A stretch of 64,000 nt of DNA from Mycobacterium sp. ACS4331 (GTDB lineage Bacteria > Actinomycetota > Actinomycetes > Mycobacteriales > Mycobacteriaceae): the NCBI RefSeq assembly GCF_001667265.1, contig NZ_LZHW01000026.1:1-64000 (forward strand), read 5' to 3'. Position 1 is the first letter of the stretch, and the number at the start of each line of letters is the position of its first letter. Below the pieces are notes generated by a model, which had not been told where the DNA came from, did not search any database, and saw only the letters and a program-made list of their open reading frames with translations. A program made the position numbers and the translations under genes. This document shows positions 17,960 to 26,269 of the stretch, one piece after another.

Positions 17960-17973
17960 GGGACTTGCGGCAC
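17960..17973. promoter_or_regulatory. DosR-box-like site between ppsA and WS/DGAT
   Basis: GGGACTTGCGGCAC matches the core of the published DosR consensus (GGGACTWWAGTCCC) at 10 of 14 positions, with a complete left half-site. It is 36 bp upstream of the WS/DGAT start and could serve either divergent gene. Binding is inferred from sequence and from the dormancy-type gene content. Confidence 0.45.
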
Positions 17974-18008
17974 TGTTGCCGAACCGCGAGCAGGTCCATC
18001 GTAGGGAT

Positions 18009-19427
18009 ATGGAGCAGTTGTCACCGTTGGACGCGGGCTTCCTGGAGGCCGAGGACTCCGACCCCCATGTCAGCCTGGCGGTGGGTGGGGTGTCCGTTCT
18101 GGCCGGTCCGGCGCCGGAGTTCGCTGAACTGCTCGCCGAGATCGCCGACCGCGCGCACGGCATCTCGCGGTTCACCCAGCGAGTGCGCATGCACCCGCTG
18201 GACCTCGAACCGCCGGAGTGGGTGCCGGATCCCTGCTTCGACATCGCGCATCACGTGCACCGGGCCGCCCTGCCTGCGCCGGGGGACGACGCCGAGTTCT
18301 TCGCGCTGGTCGCAAGGCTCATGGAGGGCAGGCTGGACCGAGAGCGGCCCCTGTGGCGGTGCTGGATCATCGAGGGACTGACCGACGGCCGCTGGGCCGT
18401 GCTGGTCAAGATCCATCACTGCATCGCCGACGGCATCGCCACGTCGCAGCTGCTGGGCCGGCTCTTCGACGACGACGGCGGCCCGCGGAGCACATTCGTC
18501 AGCGAGATCCGCGCCGCCAAGACACCCGATCCGCCGGCACCGACGTTTCCCCGCCCGAGCCTGAACCCGCTGAAGTGGGCGGGCGAGTTGTGGCAGGTGA
18601 CCACGTCCGCCGCGGATGCGGTCGAACGCGCCGTGGTGGGCGCCGCGGAGTTGACCGTCGGTGTCCTGTCCGGCGCGCCGGACACCTCGCTGCGCGGTTC
18701 GGTCTCCAGGATGCGACGCTTCAGCGCGGCCCGGGTGGCGTTGGCCGATCTCGATCAGGTGTGCACGGGTTTCGGCGTGACGCTCAACGACGTGGCACTC
18801 GCGGCCATCACCGCCAGCTACCGGTCGATGCTGCTGGATCGAGGCGAGGTGCCGAGCGCGGCCGCGTTGCGGACGCTCGTCCCGGTTTCGGTGCGGGCCA
18901 TGGGAGACCTGGGTGTGGCCGACAACCGCGTGGCCGTGATGTTGCCGCTGCTGCCGGTCGATGAGCCTGACCCGGTCACCCGGTTGACGATCGTGCACGA
19001 ACGACTGACGAGGGTGAAGGGCAGCGGGCAGCGCGAGGGTGTGAGTGCCTTGGTGAAGGCGGCGCAGAACATTCCGTTCGCGTTGACGGCCTGGGCGGTT
19101 CGACTGTTGATCAGATTTCCCCAGCGGTCGGTGACCGCGTTGGCGACCAACGTGCCCGGACCCCGCACTCGGCAGCGTCTGATGGGGCGCGAGGTGCTTG
19201 AGATGATCCCGATACCGCCGCTCGCACTGCAACTGCGCACGGGCATCGCGATGCTCAGCTATGCCGATCAGTTCTTCTTCGGCGTCCTCGCGGACTACGA
19301 CAGTGCTCCCGACGTCGACGTGTTGGCTGAAGGGATCGAGGCCGAGGTGGCCAACCTCGCCGGCCTGAGTCGGCAACGAACCAAGCGGCGCGAGCCATCC
19401 GGGCGTCCGCCGGCGAGCGCGAGTTGA
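18009..19427 (+). CDS. Wax ester synthase/diacylglycerol acyltransferase (WS/DGAT) family
   Basis: Acyltransferase (472 aa) joining fatty acyl-CoA to diacylglycerol or fatty alcohols to make storage triacylglycerol or wax ester at the membrane. It begins with the family signature MEQLSPLDAGFLEAED, has the catalytic HHCIADG (HHxxxDG) with the histidines at 136-137, and later PLWRCW and TNVPGPRT, which are typical of the mycobacterial Tgs group. Size is normal for the family. It is followed after 32 bp by a universal stress protein on the same strand. In M. tuberculosis, Tgs1 belongs to the DosR regulon and accumulates triacylglycerol in hypoxia, in keeping with this neighbourhood. Confidence 0.93.
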   Translation: MEQLSPLDAGFLEAEDSDPHVSLAVGGVSVLAGPAPEFAELLAEIADRAHGISRFTQRVRMHPLDLEPPEWVPDPCFDIAHHVHRAALPAPGDDAEFFALVARLMEGRLDRERPLWRCWIIEGLTDGRWAVLVKIHHCIADGIATSQLLGRLFDDDGGPRSTFVSEIRAAKTPDPPAPTFPRPSLNPLKWAGELWQVTTSAADAVERAVVGAAELTVGVLSGAPDTSLRGSVSRMRRFSAARVALADLDQVCTGFGVTLNDVALAAITASYRSMLLDRGEVPSAAALRTLVPVSVRAMGDLGVADNRVAVMLPLLPVDEPDPVTRLTIVHERLTRVKGSGQREGVSALVKAAQNIPFALTAWAVRLLIRFPQRSVTALATNVPGPRTRQRLMGREVLEMIPIPPLALQLRTGIAMLSYADQFFFGVLADYDSAPDVDVLAEGIEAEVANLAGLSRQRTKRREPSGRPPASAS

Positions 19428-19459
19428 GCACCGCGCCGAAGATCAGTAGGGGGTCTGTC

Positions 19460-20350
19460 ATGTCTGTCTCGACCGAACACGTTGTCCTCGTCGGTGTCGA
19501 CGGGTCGCCGTCGTCGAACGCCGCCGTCGAATGGGCCGCCAGGGATGCGGGTCTGCGCGGGGTTCCGCTGGTGCTGACGCACATCACCCCGGAACCTCGA
19601 GTGACCCTCGGTGTGGAGATCATCCGGCCGCCCGAGGCGTGGCGCAGGCTCGAGGACGACGCACAGCGCGTCCTGGCGCAGAGCCGTGCCATCGCCGAGC
19701 GCGCGGTCGAGGGCGCCAAGCCGATCAAGATCGAGGAGCTCGCGCTCTCCGATGGTGTGGTGTCCGGGTTGGTGGCACTGTCCGAGGACGCCGACATGGT
19801 CGTGGTCGGCTGCCGCGGCCTGGGCTCGATCACTGGACGGCTGCTGGGTTCGGTCAGCTCCGCCCTGGTGCGTCACGCCCTGTGCCCCGTCACGATCGTC
19901 CACGACGAGCGGCGGGGTTCGGCCGAGAACATGGCCAGGCTGCCCGTGGTGCTGGGCGTGGACGGCTCGCCCGCGTCGACGTCCGCCACGGCGGTGGCGT
20001 TCGACGAGGCGTCGCGCCGCGGCGTCGAACTGATCGCCGTGCACGCGTGGGCCGACAACGTCAGCCTCGAATTCGCCGGCACGGAATGGGATGTGCTGCA
20101 CGAACGGGCCGCGGCGGCCCTGGCCGAACGGTTGGCGGGATGGCGCGAACGGTATCCCGACGTCACCGTGCGGCGCATCGTGGTCCCCGACCGTGCGGCG
20201 CGACATCTCATCACGCATTCCCATGACGCCCAGCTGGTTGTCGTCGGCAACCGCGGTCGTGGCGGCTTCGCCGGGATGCTGCTGGGTTCGGTCAGCTCCG
20301 CGGTCGTGGAGGCGGCACACTCTCCGGTGATCGTGGTCCGACCGTCCTGA
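19460..20350 (+). CDS. Tandem-domain universal stress protein
   Basis: Cytosolic protein (296 aa) of two UspA domains. The first begins VVLVGVDGSPSSN and ends with an ATP-loop motif VVVGCRGLGSITGRLLGS; the second begins VVLGVDGSPAST and ends VVVGNRGRGGFAGMLLGS. Both keep G-2x-G-9x-G(S/T), so both should bind ATP. M. tuberculosis carries several such DosR-regulated proteins (Rv2005c, Rv2028c, Rv2623). The start has AGTAGGGGG upstream. Its last 59 bp overlap the oppositely oriented pfkB gene, an unusual amount for convergent genes. Confidence 0.94.
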   Translation: MSVSTEHVVLVGVDGSPSSNAAVEWAARDAGLRGVPLVLTHITPEPRVTLGVEIIRPPEAWRRLEDDAQRVLAQSRAIAERAVEGAKPIKIEELALSDGVVSGLVALSEDADMVVVGCRGLGSITGRLLGSVSSALVRHALCPVTIVHDERRGSAENMARLPVVLGVDGSPASTSATAVAFDEASRRGVELIAVHAWADNVSLEFAGTEWDVLHERAAAALAERLAGWRERYPDVTVRRIVVPDRAARHLITHSHDAQLVVVGNRGRGGFAGMLLGSVSSAVVEAAHSPVIVVRPS

Positions 20351-21311
20351 TCGCGAGATCCGGTTCGGTCGGTTCCGCGATCTGCGCGAAAAGGTCTTGG
20401 ACGTGGCCGAATTCGCACACCGCGGTGCCTGGAGTCAGCAGCATGGCGGCCCCGGTCGCCATACCCAGTCGCACCGCCCGGTCCAGGGGCCACCCGCGAA
20501 CCAGGCCGACCGTGACGCCGGCGACCATGGCGTCGCCCGCACCCACTCCGCTGCCCAGACCGATGTCGGGCGCCTCGAATCGCAGACTGAGGTCAGCGGA
20601 GGCGAGCATCGCTCCGCGTGCGCCCAACGACACCAGGACGTGGTCTGTGACCCCGCGGTCGATGAGTCCACGGGCGGCGTCCCACCGCTCGGTCTCGCTC
20701 GACAGGTCGCGGTCCATGTAATCCCGGAGTTCGCTGATGCTGGGCTTGAGCAGAAACACCCCAGAGCGGACGTGGCGCAGGCCGGCGCCTGAACCGTCCA
20801 GGATCAGCGGCGTGCCCAGATCGCGGCACAGGTCGGCGACCTGCTGGTAGAAGTCGGGCGGGGTGCCGGGCGGGAGACTGCCGCTGGCGACGACGAACCG
20901 GGCGCCCTGAGCCACCGATGCCAACCGGCTCAGGCACCGCTGCTGGTCGGCGTCGGACAGTGCCGGACCGGGCAGCACGAATCGGTACTGCAGACCGGTC
21001 TCCTGTTCGTCCACGGTGAAGCTCTCGCGGGTGGTCGCGCTGATCGGAATGCGGTCGTGGGGTACCCCCGCCGCGCTGAGGAGCTCACAGATCAACTCCC
21101 CGGTCGCGCCTCCGGCGGGGAACACCGCGGTGGCCGCGGTGCCGAGCACTGTCGCGACTCGAGCCACGTTGATGCCACCCCCGCCGGCGTCATAACGGGC
21201 GGTGCCGCAACGCAGCTTGTGGGTGGGGCGGACGCGCGCGACGCCGGTCGTGATGTCCACCGCGGGGTTCATCGTCAGGGTGACGATGCGGTCCCGCGCC
21301 GCCGTGGTCAC
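20292..21311 (-). CDS. pfkB: PfkB-family sugar kinase (phosphofructokinase B type)
   Basis: Ribokinase-fold kinase (339 aa, the same length as M. tuberculosis Rv2029c PfkB) expected to phosphorylate a sugar phosphate such as fructose-6-phosphate or tagatose-6-phosphate. Visible signatures are TLTMNPAVD at the N-terminus, AGGGGINVARV (substrate site), and GSGVGAGDAMVAG with the catalytic Asp near the C-terminus. A GTG start is chosen: it overlaps the nitroreductase stop by 4 bp (GTGA). The frame continues upstream but without similarity. It is co-transcribed with the Acg-like nitroreductase and downstream of the DosR-box-like sites. Confidence 0.93.
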   Translation of the reverse strand: MTTAARDRIVTLTMNPAVDITTGVARVRPTHKLRCGTARYDAGGGGINVARVATVLGTAATAVFPAGGATGELICELLSAAGVPHDRIPISATTRESFTVDEQETGLQYRFVLPGPALSDADQQRCLSRLASVAQGARFVVASGSLPPGTPPDFYQQVADLCRDLGTPLILDGSGAGLRHVRSGVFLLKPSISELRDYMDRDLSSETERWDAARGLIDRGVTDHVLVSLGARGAMLASADLSLRFEAPDIGLGSGVGAGDAMVAGVTVGLVRGWPLDRAVRLGMATGAAMLLTPGTAVCEFGHVQDLFAQIAEPTEPDLAIRTVGPRSPESVPPPRPRS

Positions 21312-22285
21312 GCGGTGACCGTCAGGACGTCGGCCAGGGGACGCCGCCGCGTCAGCGGCGGGGACTCCTCGCCGGCGGGTGCCTGGCCGATCCGAACCAG
21401 GACCTGTGGCCACTCCCGGCCGGTCAGCTGCGACACGATGTGGCGGCCCGTGGCCATCTCGGTCAAGTGGGTCAGCGGACAGCTGGCCAGCCCGGCCAGG
21501 GTCGCCTCCAGCAGCACCGTCGACAGGGCTGATCCGCACGCCAGGATGTCGCGCCGGGTGTCGTCGTGCGCCGAGAGCACCACGATGGTCGAGCGATCCT
21601 CCGGGATCTGCTCACGCCGGTTCGAGTGGATGGTCACGGGAAAGGTGCGTCCCACCCCGACACGGTCGTCCTCGGCGGCGGAGATGAGCGCGCTGTACGG
21701 AACCCCCTCCCCGGCGTCGTACGGCGAGGTCCACCACTGCAGGGTGTGGAAGTACTGCGAGTCGTACAGGCGCAGCGCATCGACGAATTCCGTTGCGGCA
21801 GTGAGCTGCGGACGATTCGCGTCGTCGATGACGTCGAGCAGTGCGATCGACGTCTCGATCCGGCTGCGAAGCCGTGCCTCGAACCCGTCCCAGTCCTGCA
21901 CCGGACCGAACGGAAGCCGGTCGCTGCGGCGACGGCGGATGGCCTCTGCGAGCAGTCGTTGGCCGTCGGTCACCGCCACCAGTTCGGTGAATCCGAGCCT
22001 CGCGAGGTGATCGAGGTTGTTGGGGTTGGGCAGCAGTTCGACGTGGGCCCGCCATCCCTGCGCGGCCATCGAAACCTGGATGTGGTCCAGTACCGCACCG
22101 CAACTGAGCAGCGCCTGACGTCCGCCGTGGTCGGTCTCCACCACGCGGCCGGGGTCTAAGAACAACTGCAGTTCCGTGCCGTCGGCGACCCAGTGCCAGG
22201 GCTGACTGTTGTGGTACGACGGGGCGCGGCAGGCCAAGTCCACTGCGTCGCGCAGCACATCGGCGGTCAGTGTCTTCGATGCCAT
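21308..22285 (-). CDS. Acg-type nitroreductase family protein
   Basis: A 325-aa member of the FMN-binding nitroreductase fold resembling M. tuberculosis Acg (Rv2032) and its paralogues, DosR-regulated proteins in which a lid covers the flavin site and catalysis is doubtful. Seen are ACRAPSYHNSQPWHW at the N-terminus (family flavin-site motif), RRRRSDRLPFGPV, and LASCPLTHLTE near the C-terminus. The ATG has a strong ribosome site (GGGGGAGGAC). It is divergent from a universal stress protein over 213 bp containing two good DosR-like boxes, and its stop overlaps the pfkB start, so the pair is an operon. Confidence 0.92.
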   Translation of the reverse strand: MASKTLTADVLRDAVDLACRAPSYHNSQPWHWVADGTELQLFLDPGRVVETDHGGRQALLSCGAVLDHIQVSMAAQGWRAHVELLPNPNNLDHLARLGFTELVAVTDGQRLLAEAIRRRRSDRLPFGPVQDWDGFEARLRSRIETSIALLDVIDDANRPQLTAATEFVDALRLYDSQYFHTLQWWTSPYDAGEGVPYSALISAAEDDRVGVGRTFPVTIHSNRREQIPEDRSTIVVLSAHDDTRRDILACGSALSTVLLEATLAGLASCPLTHLTEMATGRHIVSQLTGREWPQVLVRIGQAPAGEESPPLTRRRPLADVLTVTA

Positions 22286-22342
22286 GCGGTGTCCTCCCCC
22301 AAGAGGTTCGCCATCGACGATGCCCGACCGCAACGATGCAGG

Positions 22343-22362
22343 CCAGGGTCCTTGGTCCCCGA
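22343..22362. promoter_or_regulatory. DosR-box-like site A (nitroreductase / universal stress protein)
   Basis: The core GGGTCCTTGGTCCC matches 11 of 14 positions of GGGACTWWAGTCCC, with both GGG and GTCCC ends intact. It lies in the divergent intergenic region about 60 bp from the nitroreductase start. Confidence 0.6.
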
Positions 22363-22371
22363 TCGTCGAGC

Positions 22372-22391
22372 CTGAGGGCTTTCGTCCCCGA
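22372..22391. promoter_or_regulatory. DosR-box-like site B (nitroreductase / universal stress protein)
   Basis: CTGAGGGCTTTCGTCCCCGA matches about 15 of 20 positions of the published TTSGGGACTWWAGTCCCSAA consensus (core 11 of 14). It is 9 bp from site A, giving the paired arrangement usual at strong DosR promoters. A weaker third sequence (AGGACTTTGG) follows near 22397. Confidence 0.65.
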
Positions 22392-22498
22392 GGCGGAGGA
22401 CTTTGGCGGACCGAATGGGGTCCGCCGACCGACTGTGGGGCAGCGCCCCGGTGCGTCATGATCGAGGGGTACGCGCGCGTCAACCGCTGGGAGATGAG

Positions 22499-23392
22499 AT
22501 GTCCGACCACACAAAACCCATCGTGGTGGGGATCGACGGGAGCGAGGGCAGCCTCGCCGCCGCGCGGTGGGCCGCGGCGCTGGCCGCACGGTTCGATGCA
22601 CCGCTGCGACTCCTGCATGCGCGTCCGGACACCGGTCACGCCTTGACCGACGCCGCCGCGGCACTTCGCGCCGCGGTGATGGACTATCACGAGGAGCGCG
22701 TCGCGCAGACCCTCGCCGAGGCGGCCGACGCGGCCCTGGCGGAGTCCCCAGGGTTGACCGTGACCACCGCGGCGCTCGAGTGCCCGGCCGCCGAAGGCCT
22801 GATCGACGCCAGTTGGTACGCACGATTCGTGGTGCTGGGCACCAAGCCGGTCAAACCCATGGCGGCTCTGCTGTTGGGGTCGACGTCACTGGCCGTGGCC
22901 ACCGGCGCAGGCTGTCCGGTCATCATGGCTCGGGCGGCGGACACGGCCGCGACGGACGCGCCCGTCGTGGTGGGAGTCGACTACTCCGAGACCGGGTCCG
23001 TTGCGCTCGAGTACGCGTTCGAGATGGCCGCCCGGTGGGGTGTGGGACTTGAGGCGGTGCACGCCTGGACGCCCCTGGTGCCGGTGGGGGAGGCGGTCCT
23101 GTCGACGCTGATCGACTGGGACGCAGTCGAATCCGCTGAACTTCTGCGGTTGACCGAGACCGTCGACAAGGTCGCCCAAAAGTATCCAGAAGTCAAGGCT
23201 CAGTGCTTCATGGAGTCCCACCGGCCCGCTGAGGCGCTGATCCGGCACAGCTTCGGCGCGCGGATGGTGGTGGTCGGGTCGCGGGGACGCGGACCGCTGA
23301 CCGGCACGGTGTTCGGCTCGACCGGCCTGAACATGCTGCAGCACTGCCGGACTCCGTTGATGATCTGCCATGCGGGCCACGCGATGCGGTGA
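22499..23392 (+). CDS. Tandem-domain universal stress protein
   Basis: Second two-domain UspA protein (297 aa), probably cytosolic and ATP-binding. Domain 1 starts PIVVGIDGSEGSLAAARWAA, but its C-terminal loop (VVLGTKPVKPMAALLLGST) lacks the first glycines of the motif. Domain 2 (VVVGVDYSETGSVALEYA) ends with a full GSRGRGPLTGTVFGSTG. Only the second site therefore looks fully ATP-competent. It is divergent from the Acg-like gene and should share its DosR-type control. The M. tuberculosis counterpart by context is Rv2028c. Confidence 0.93.
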   Translation: MSDHTKPIVVGIDGSEGSLAAARWAAALAARFDAPLRLLHARPDTGHALTDAAAALRAAVMDYHEERVAQTLAEAADAALAESPGLTVTTAALECPAAEGLIDASWYARFVVLGTKPVKPMAALLLGSTSLAVATGAGCPVIMARAADTAATDAPVVVGVDYSETGSVALEYAFEMAARWGVGLEAVHAWTPLVPVGEAVLSTLIDWDAVESAELLRLTETVDKVAQKYPEVKAQCFMESHRPAEALIRHSFGARMVVVGSRGRGPLTGTVFGSTGLNMLQHCRTPLMICHAGHAMR

Positions 23393-23470
23393 CGCCCGCG
23401 CCCTGATGACGGAATTGGGCGGGTGCGCGAAATGTCCGCTGCTCGCGAGGTTGCCGTCCTATCATCAGCT

Positions 23471-23878
23471 ATGGTCCGCCCAGCCCTGGCCCTGTCGGCG
23501 GCCGTCGGCTCGGCGTGTGCCGTGGCTTTCGGCCCGCCCTCTGCCGTGAACGTCGCGCACGCCGGGCCGCCGCCGCCGTGCACGTTCACTCTGTCGGCGC
23601 CACAGGTGGTGCCCTCCGGTGACGGCTCCGTGGTGACCGCCACCGTGTCACCCGACGCCTGCGGACCGCCAGCCGAGCCGGTGATGAGCGTGGCGTGCCT
23701 GCAGGCGGCCGGCGTGACCACGTGCGCACCCCACCGCGGCCCGGGGGAGGCGCACATCAGCACCCCGTATGTGGCCGGTTCCACCTACACCGCCACCGGT
23801 CGCGGCTGCGGCGCGTGGATCGGTCAGCTGCTGGCGCCGGACTGCCAGCTGCTGGGTCCCCTGACGTTCACGCCGTAG
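23471..23878 (+). CDS. Small secreted protein of unknown function
   Basis: A 135-aa protein with a Sec-type leader (MVRPALALSAAVGSACAVAFGP and on to AHA near residue 30), followed by a proline-rich start and a compact domain with several cysteines (CTFTLS, DACGPP, VACLQ, TTCAP, GRGCG, PDCQLL) that could form disulfides outside the membrane. I do not recognise the family. An upstream GTG or ATG in frame (near 23423 or 23432) would lengthen the N-terminus; the chosen ATG gives a normal leader. It ends 13 bp from the convergent aldo/keto reductase. Confidence 0.7.
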   Translation: MVRPALALSAAVGSACAVAFGPPSAVNVAHAGPPPPCTFTLSAPQVVPSGDGSVVTATVSPDACGPPAEPVMSVACLQAAGVTTCAPHRGPGEAHISTPYVAGSTYTATGRGCGAWIGQLLAPDCQLLGPLTFTP

Positions 23879-23891
23879 CGGGGATCCCGGA

Positions 23892-24860
23892 CTATCGGCC
23901 CAGCTTCTCCCGCACCGCGCCGACGAAAGTCTGAACCGCCGACACCGGCTTGAACGCCCGCGCGGCAGCGGTCAGGGACGCCTGTGCCTCCGGCGTCAGT
24001 TCGATATCGGCTGCGGCAACGTTGAATTCGAGCTGCTCGACGCTGGATGCCCCGGGAATGGCGACCACACCGGGCAGCGTGAGCAGCCATGCCAGCGCGA
24101 CCTGCGCGGGTTTCGCGTCGACGGTGGTCGCGACATCGCGCAGCACATCCAGCAGCGGTTCGATGCGTCGCAGGTTCTCGGTGCCGAACAGGGGATTGGC
24201 CGCGCGCACCCCGCCGGGCCGGTGGTGCACGCCGTAGTTGCCGCCCAGCAGGCCCTGCGCCAGCGGGCTGTACGCGATGACGAGGCGGTTGTGCTGCTCG
24301 GCGAACGGCACCAGATCGTCGAGCGCGCCGGGCCGCGCCAGCGAGAACTCCACCTGATTGCTGATCACCGGGCGGCCCAGTGCGGCATCGGCCTTGCGCC
24401 ACCGCTCCAACGAGTAGTTCGACACGCCCGCCGCCCCGATCCGGCCGCTGTCGAGCAGGTCCCGCATGCCCGGCATGATCACCGAATCCGGGACCACCGG
24501 GTTGGGCTGGTGGATCTGATACAGCGGAATGCGGTCGACGCCCAACCGCTTGGCGCTCAGCTGTGCGCGCTGCTTGACCACGGCCGGGAACGGCGCGACC
24601 GGGAACACCTTGCTGGCCAGCACCACGTCGGCACGCTCGTCGCCGAGTGCTTCGCCGAGGATGCGCTCGCTTCGGCCCAGCCCGTAGATCTCGGCGGTGT
24701 CGAACAGCGTGACGCCCAGTTCGCGGGCGCGTTTGACGATGTCACCGGCCGCGCCCGAGGCGTAACTGTCACCGTAGCCCCACTCCCGGGACCCGAACTG
24801 CCACGTGCCGAGGCCGATGCGGCTGACCTCGCCCAATCCATCCACGTTGAGGAACTTCAT
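23892..24860 (-). CDS. Aldo/keto reductase
   Basis: NADPH-dependent reductase of the AKR superfamily (322 aa, single TIM barrel). The N-terminal SRIGLGTWQFGS, the catalytic Asp/Tyr region FDTAEIYGLGRSE, the strand LYQIHQPNP (His in place), GVSNYSLERW, and the cofactor-loop IPGASSVEQLEFN are all visible. Substrate cannot be read. The start is ATG with GGGGAGA just upstream. The downstream (lower-coordinate) neighbour converges; the FAD protein upstream is on the same strand 19 bp away, so the two may be co-transcribed. Confidence 0.92.
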   Translation of the reverse strand: MKFLNVDGLGEVSRIGLGTWQFGSREWGYGDSYASGAAGDIVKRARELGVTLFDTAEIYGLGRSERILGEALGDERADVVLASKVFPVAPFPAVVKQRAQLSAKRLGVDRIPLYQIHQPNPVVPDSVIMPGMRDLLDSGRIGAAGVSNYSLERWRKADAALGRPVISNQVEFSLARPGALDDLVPFAEQHNRLVIAYSPLAQGLLGGNYGVHHRPGGVRAANPLFGTENLRRIEPLLDVLRDVATTVDAKPAQVALAWLLTLPGVVAIPGASSVEQLEFNVAAADIELTPEAQASLTAAARAFKPVSAVQTFVGAVREKLGR

Positions 24861-24879
24861 TCTCCCCACCGTACGCGGG

Positions 24880-26235
24880 TCAGCCGCGGCCGAGCTCGCT
24901 GTGCACCAGATCGACTGCACGGGAGGCGCTTTGGGCCGCGCCCTCCATCGTGGTCGGCCAGTCATTGTGGGTCCAGTCGCCGGCCAGCACCAGATTGGGC
25001 AGTGCGGTCCGGTTGCCGGGCCGAATGGTGGACATGCCGACGCGTGATGAGAACGTCGCCTTGGGCCAGGGCACCACCGTGAGTTCGACGACGTTCGCGT
25101 CGCGGGCCGCGGGGTAGCTGGCGCGCAGGGCCGCGAGCAGTCGATCGCCCACCTCGGCGTTGCCGAGCTCCATCAGGTCATAGCTGGCGCACGTGGTCAA
25201 CGCGTACAGGTGGTTGCCGTCGTCGCGGGGCCCGTGCATGTGGTCGCGATCGAACACCCATCCGATGTCGCTGTCCAGCAGGGACTCCCACGGCGCGGCC
25301 GTCCCCAGTGGGCGGTCCAGCAGCACGTAGGCGTTCATGATCGGGATCGGCTCCAGCTGCTTGGCGGCCAGGCGGACGTCCTCGGATCCGGGCACCTCGT
25401 CGAGCAGGGAGCGCAGGTTCCACGACGGCACCGCGAGCACGACGGCGTCGGCGTCGATCGTCGTCCCGTCGGACAGTTCGATGCCCGACGCACGGCCGTC
25501 GGTGACGGTGACCCGTGCGGCCCGCGTGCGCAGTCGCACGTCGACACCGCGCTCGGCCATGACGCGACGGGCACCCTCGAGGTAGAGCGCGTCGAGATCG
25601 ACCGTGGGATAGCCGATCCGCACCGCGGACGGCCCGTGCCGTCGCGCGCGGTCGGCCCCGGTGCGCAGCAGCGCGGCGAAGGCGTGCGCGGACGCCAGCT
25701 GCGGCAGCTCATTGAGCAGGCCGATCACCATGGAGTTCAGCAGTATTCGGCGCACCTGTGCGGGGAAGCCCAGGCGGTCGAACCACTCGTCGACCGTGAT
25801 CTGGTCCAGCGCGTCGTCGAAGCGCACGACATCGCGCACCAGCCGAGCCCAGGCCGGCGCGGCCCGAAGCTGCGTGGCGATGCTCAGCCCCTCCACGCGG
25901 CCCGAGGCCATCTTGACGAGGTTGCGGGGATGCAGGCCGAATGTCTCGACATGCCCACCCGGATAGCGCACCCCGAACTGATCGGGGAAGGACAGCAGAT
26001 GCCGCGTGCCGATCGAATCCAGGAACCGGAAGATGCTCTCGTAGGAGCCGGCGAACACATGCTGGCCGTTCTCGATGGCGTCACCGTGTTTGGTGCTCAG
26101 GCCGATCGTGCGCCCGCCGAGCGTGCCGTTGCTCTCCAGCAGTGTGACCCGATAGCCCAGCTCGGCGAGCCAGACCGTGGTCGCCATGCCGGCCAGTCCG
26201 CCACCGACCACCGCCACGTGCTGCGCTTCGCCCAT
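24880..26235 (-). CDS. FAD-dependent desaturase/amine oxidase-like protein (HpnE/phytoene desaturase type)
   Basis: A 451-aa flavoprotein. The N-terminal dinucleotide motif VAVVGGGLAGMATTVWLAELG and LLESNGTLGGRT place it in the phytoene desaturase/amine-oxidase superfamily. The C-terminal LVLAGDWTHNDWPTTMEGAAQSASRA is the second FAD contact and resembles squalene-associated (hydroxysqualene dehydroxylase HpnE) and carotene desaturase proteins. No carotenoid or hopanoid genes are adjacent, so the substrate is unknown. It is followed closely by the aldo/keto reductase. Confidence 0.85.
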   Translation of the reverse strand: MGEAQHVAVVGGGLAGMATTVWLAELGYRVTLLESNGTLGGRTIGLSTKHGDAIENGQHVFAGSYESIFRFLDSIGTRHLLSFPDQFGVRYPGGHVETFGLHPRNLVKMASGRVEGLSIATQLRAAPAWARLVRDVVRFDDALDQITVDEWFDRLGFPAQVRRILLNSMVIGLLNELPQLASAHAFAALLRTGADRARRHGPSAVRIGYPTVDLDALYLEGARRVMAERGVDVRLRTRAARVTVTDGRASGIELSDGTTIDADAVVLAVPSWNLRSLLDEVPGSEDVRLAAKQLEPIPIMNAYVLLDRPLGTAAPWESLLDSDIGWVFDRDHMHGPRDDGNHLYALTTCASYDLMELGNAEVGDRLLAALRASYPAARDANVVELTVVPWPKATFSSRVGMSTIRPGNRTALPNLVLAGDWTHNDWPTTMEGAAQSASRAVDLVHSELGRG

Positions 26236-26269
26236 GCGCTGATGTTAACCGGCGTTCCTGGATCGTGGG

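Noticed and set aside
15427..18381. 984-codon plus-strand frame across ppsA
   Set aside because: Antisense of a well-supported PEP synthase with catalytic His and correct length; no recognisable motif in the translation.
22286..22498. hspX (alpha-crystallin) expected beside the Acg-like gene
   Set aside because: Neither strand encodes a small heat-shock protein here; the neighbour is a tandem universal stress protein.
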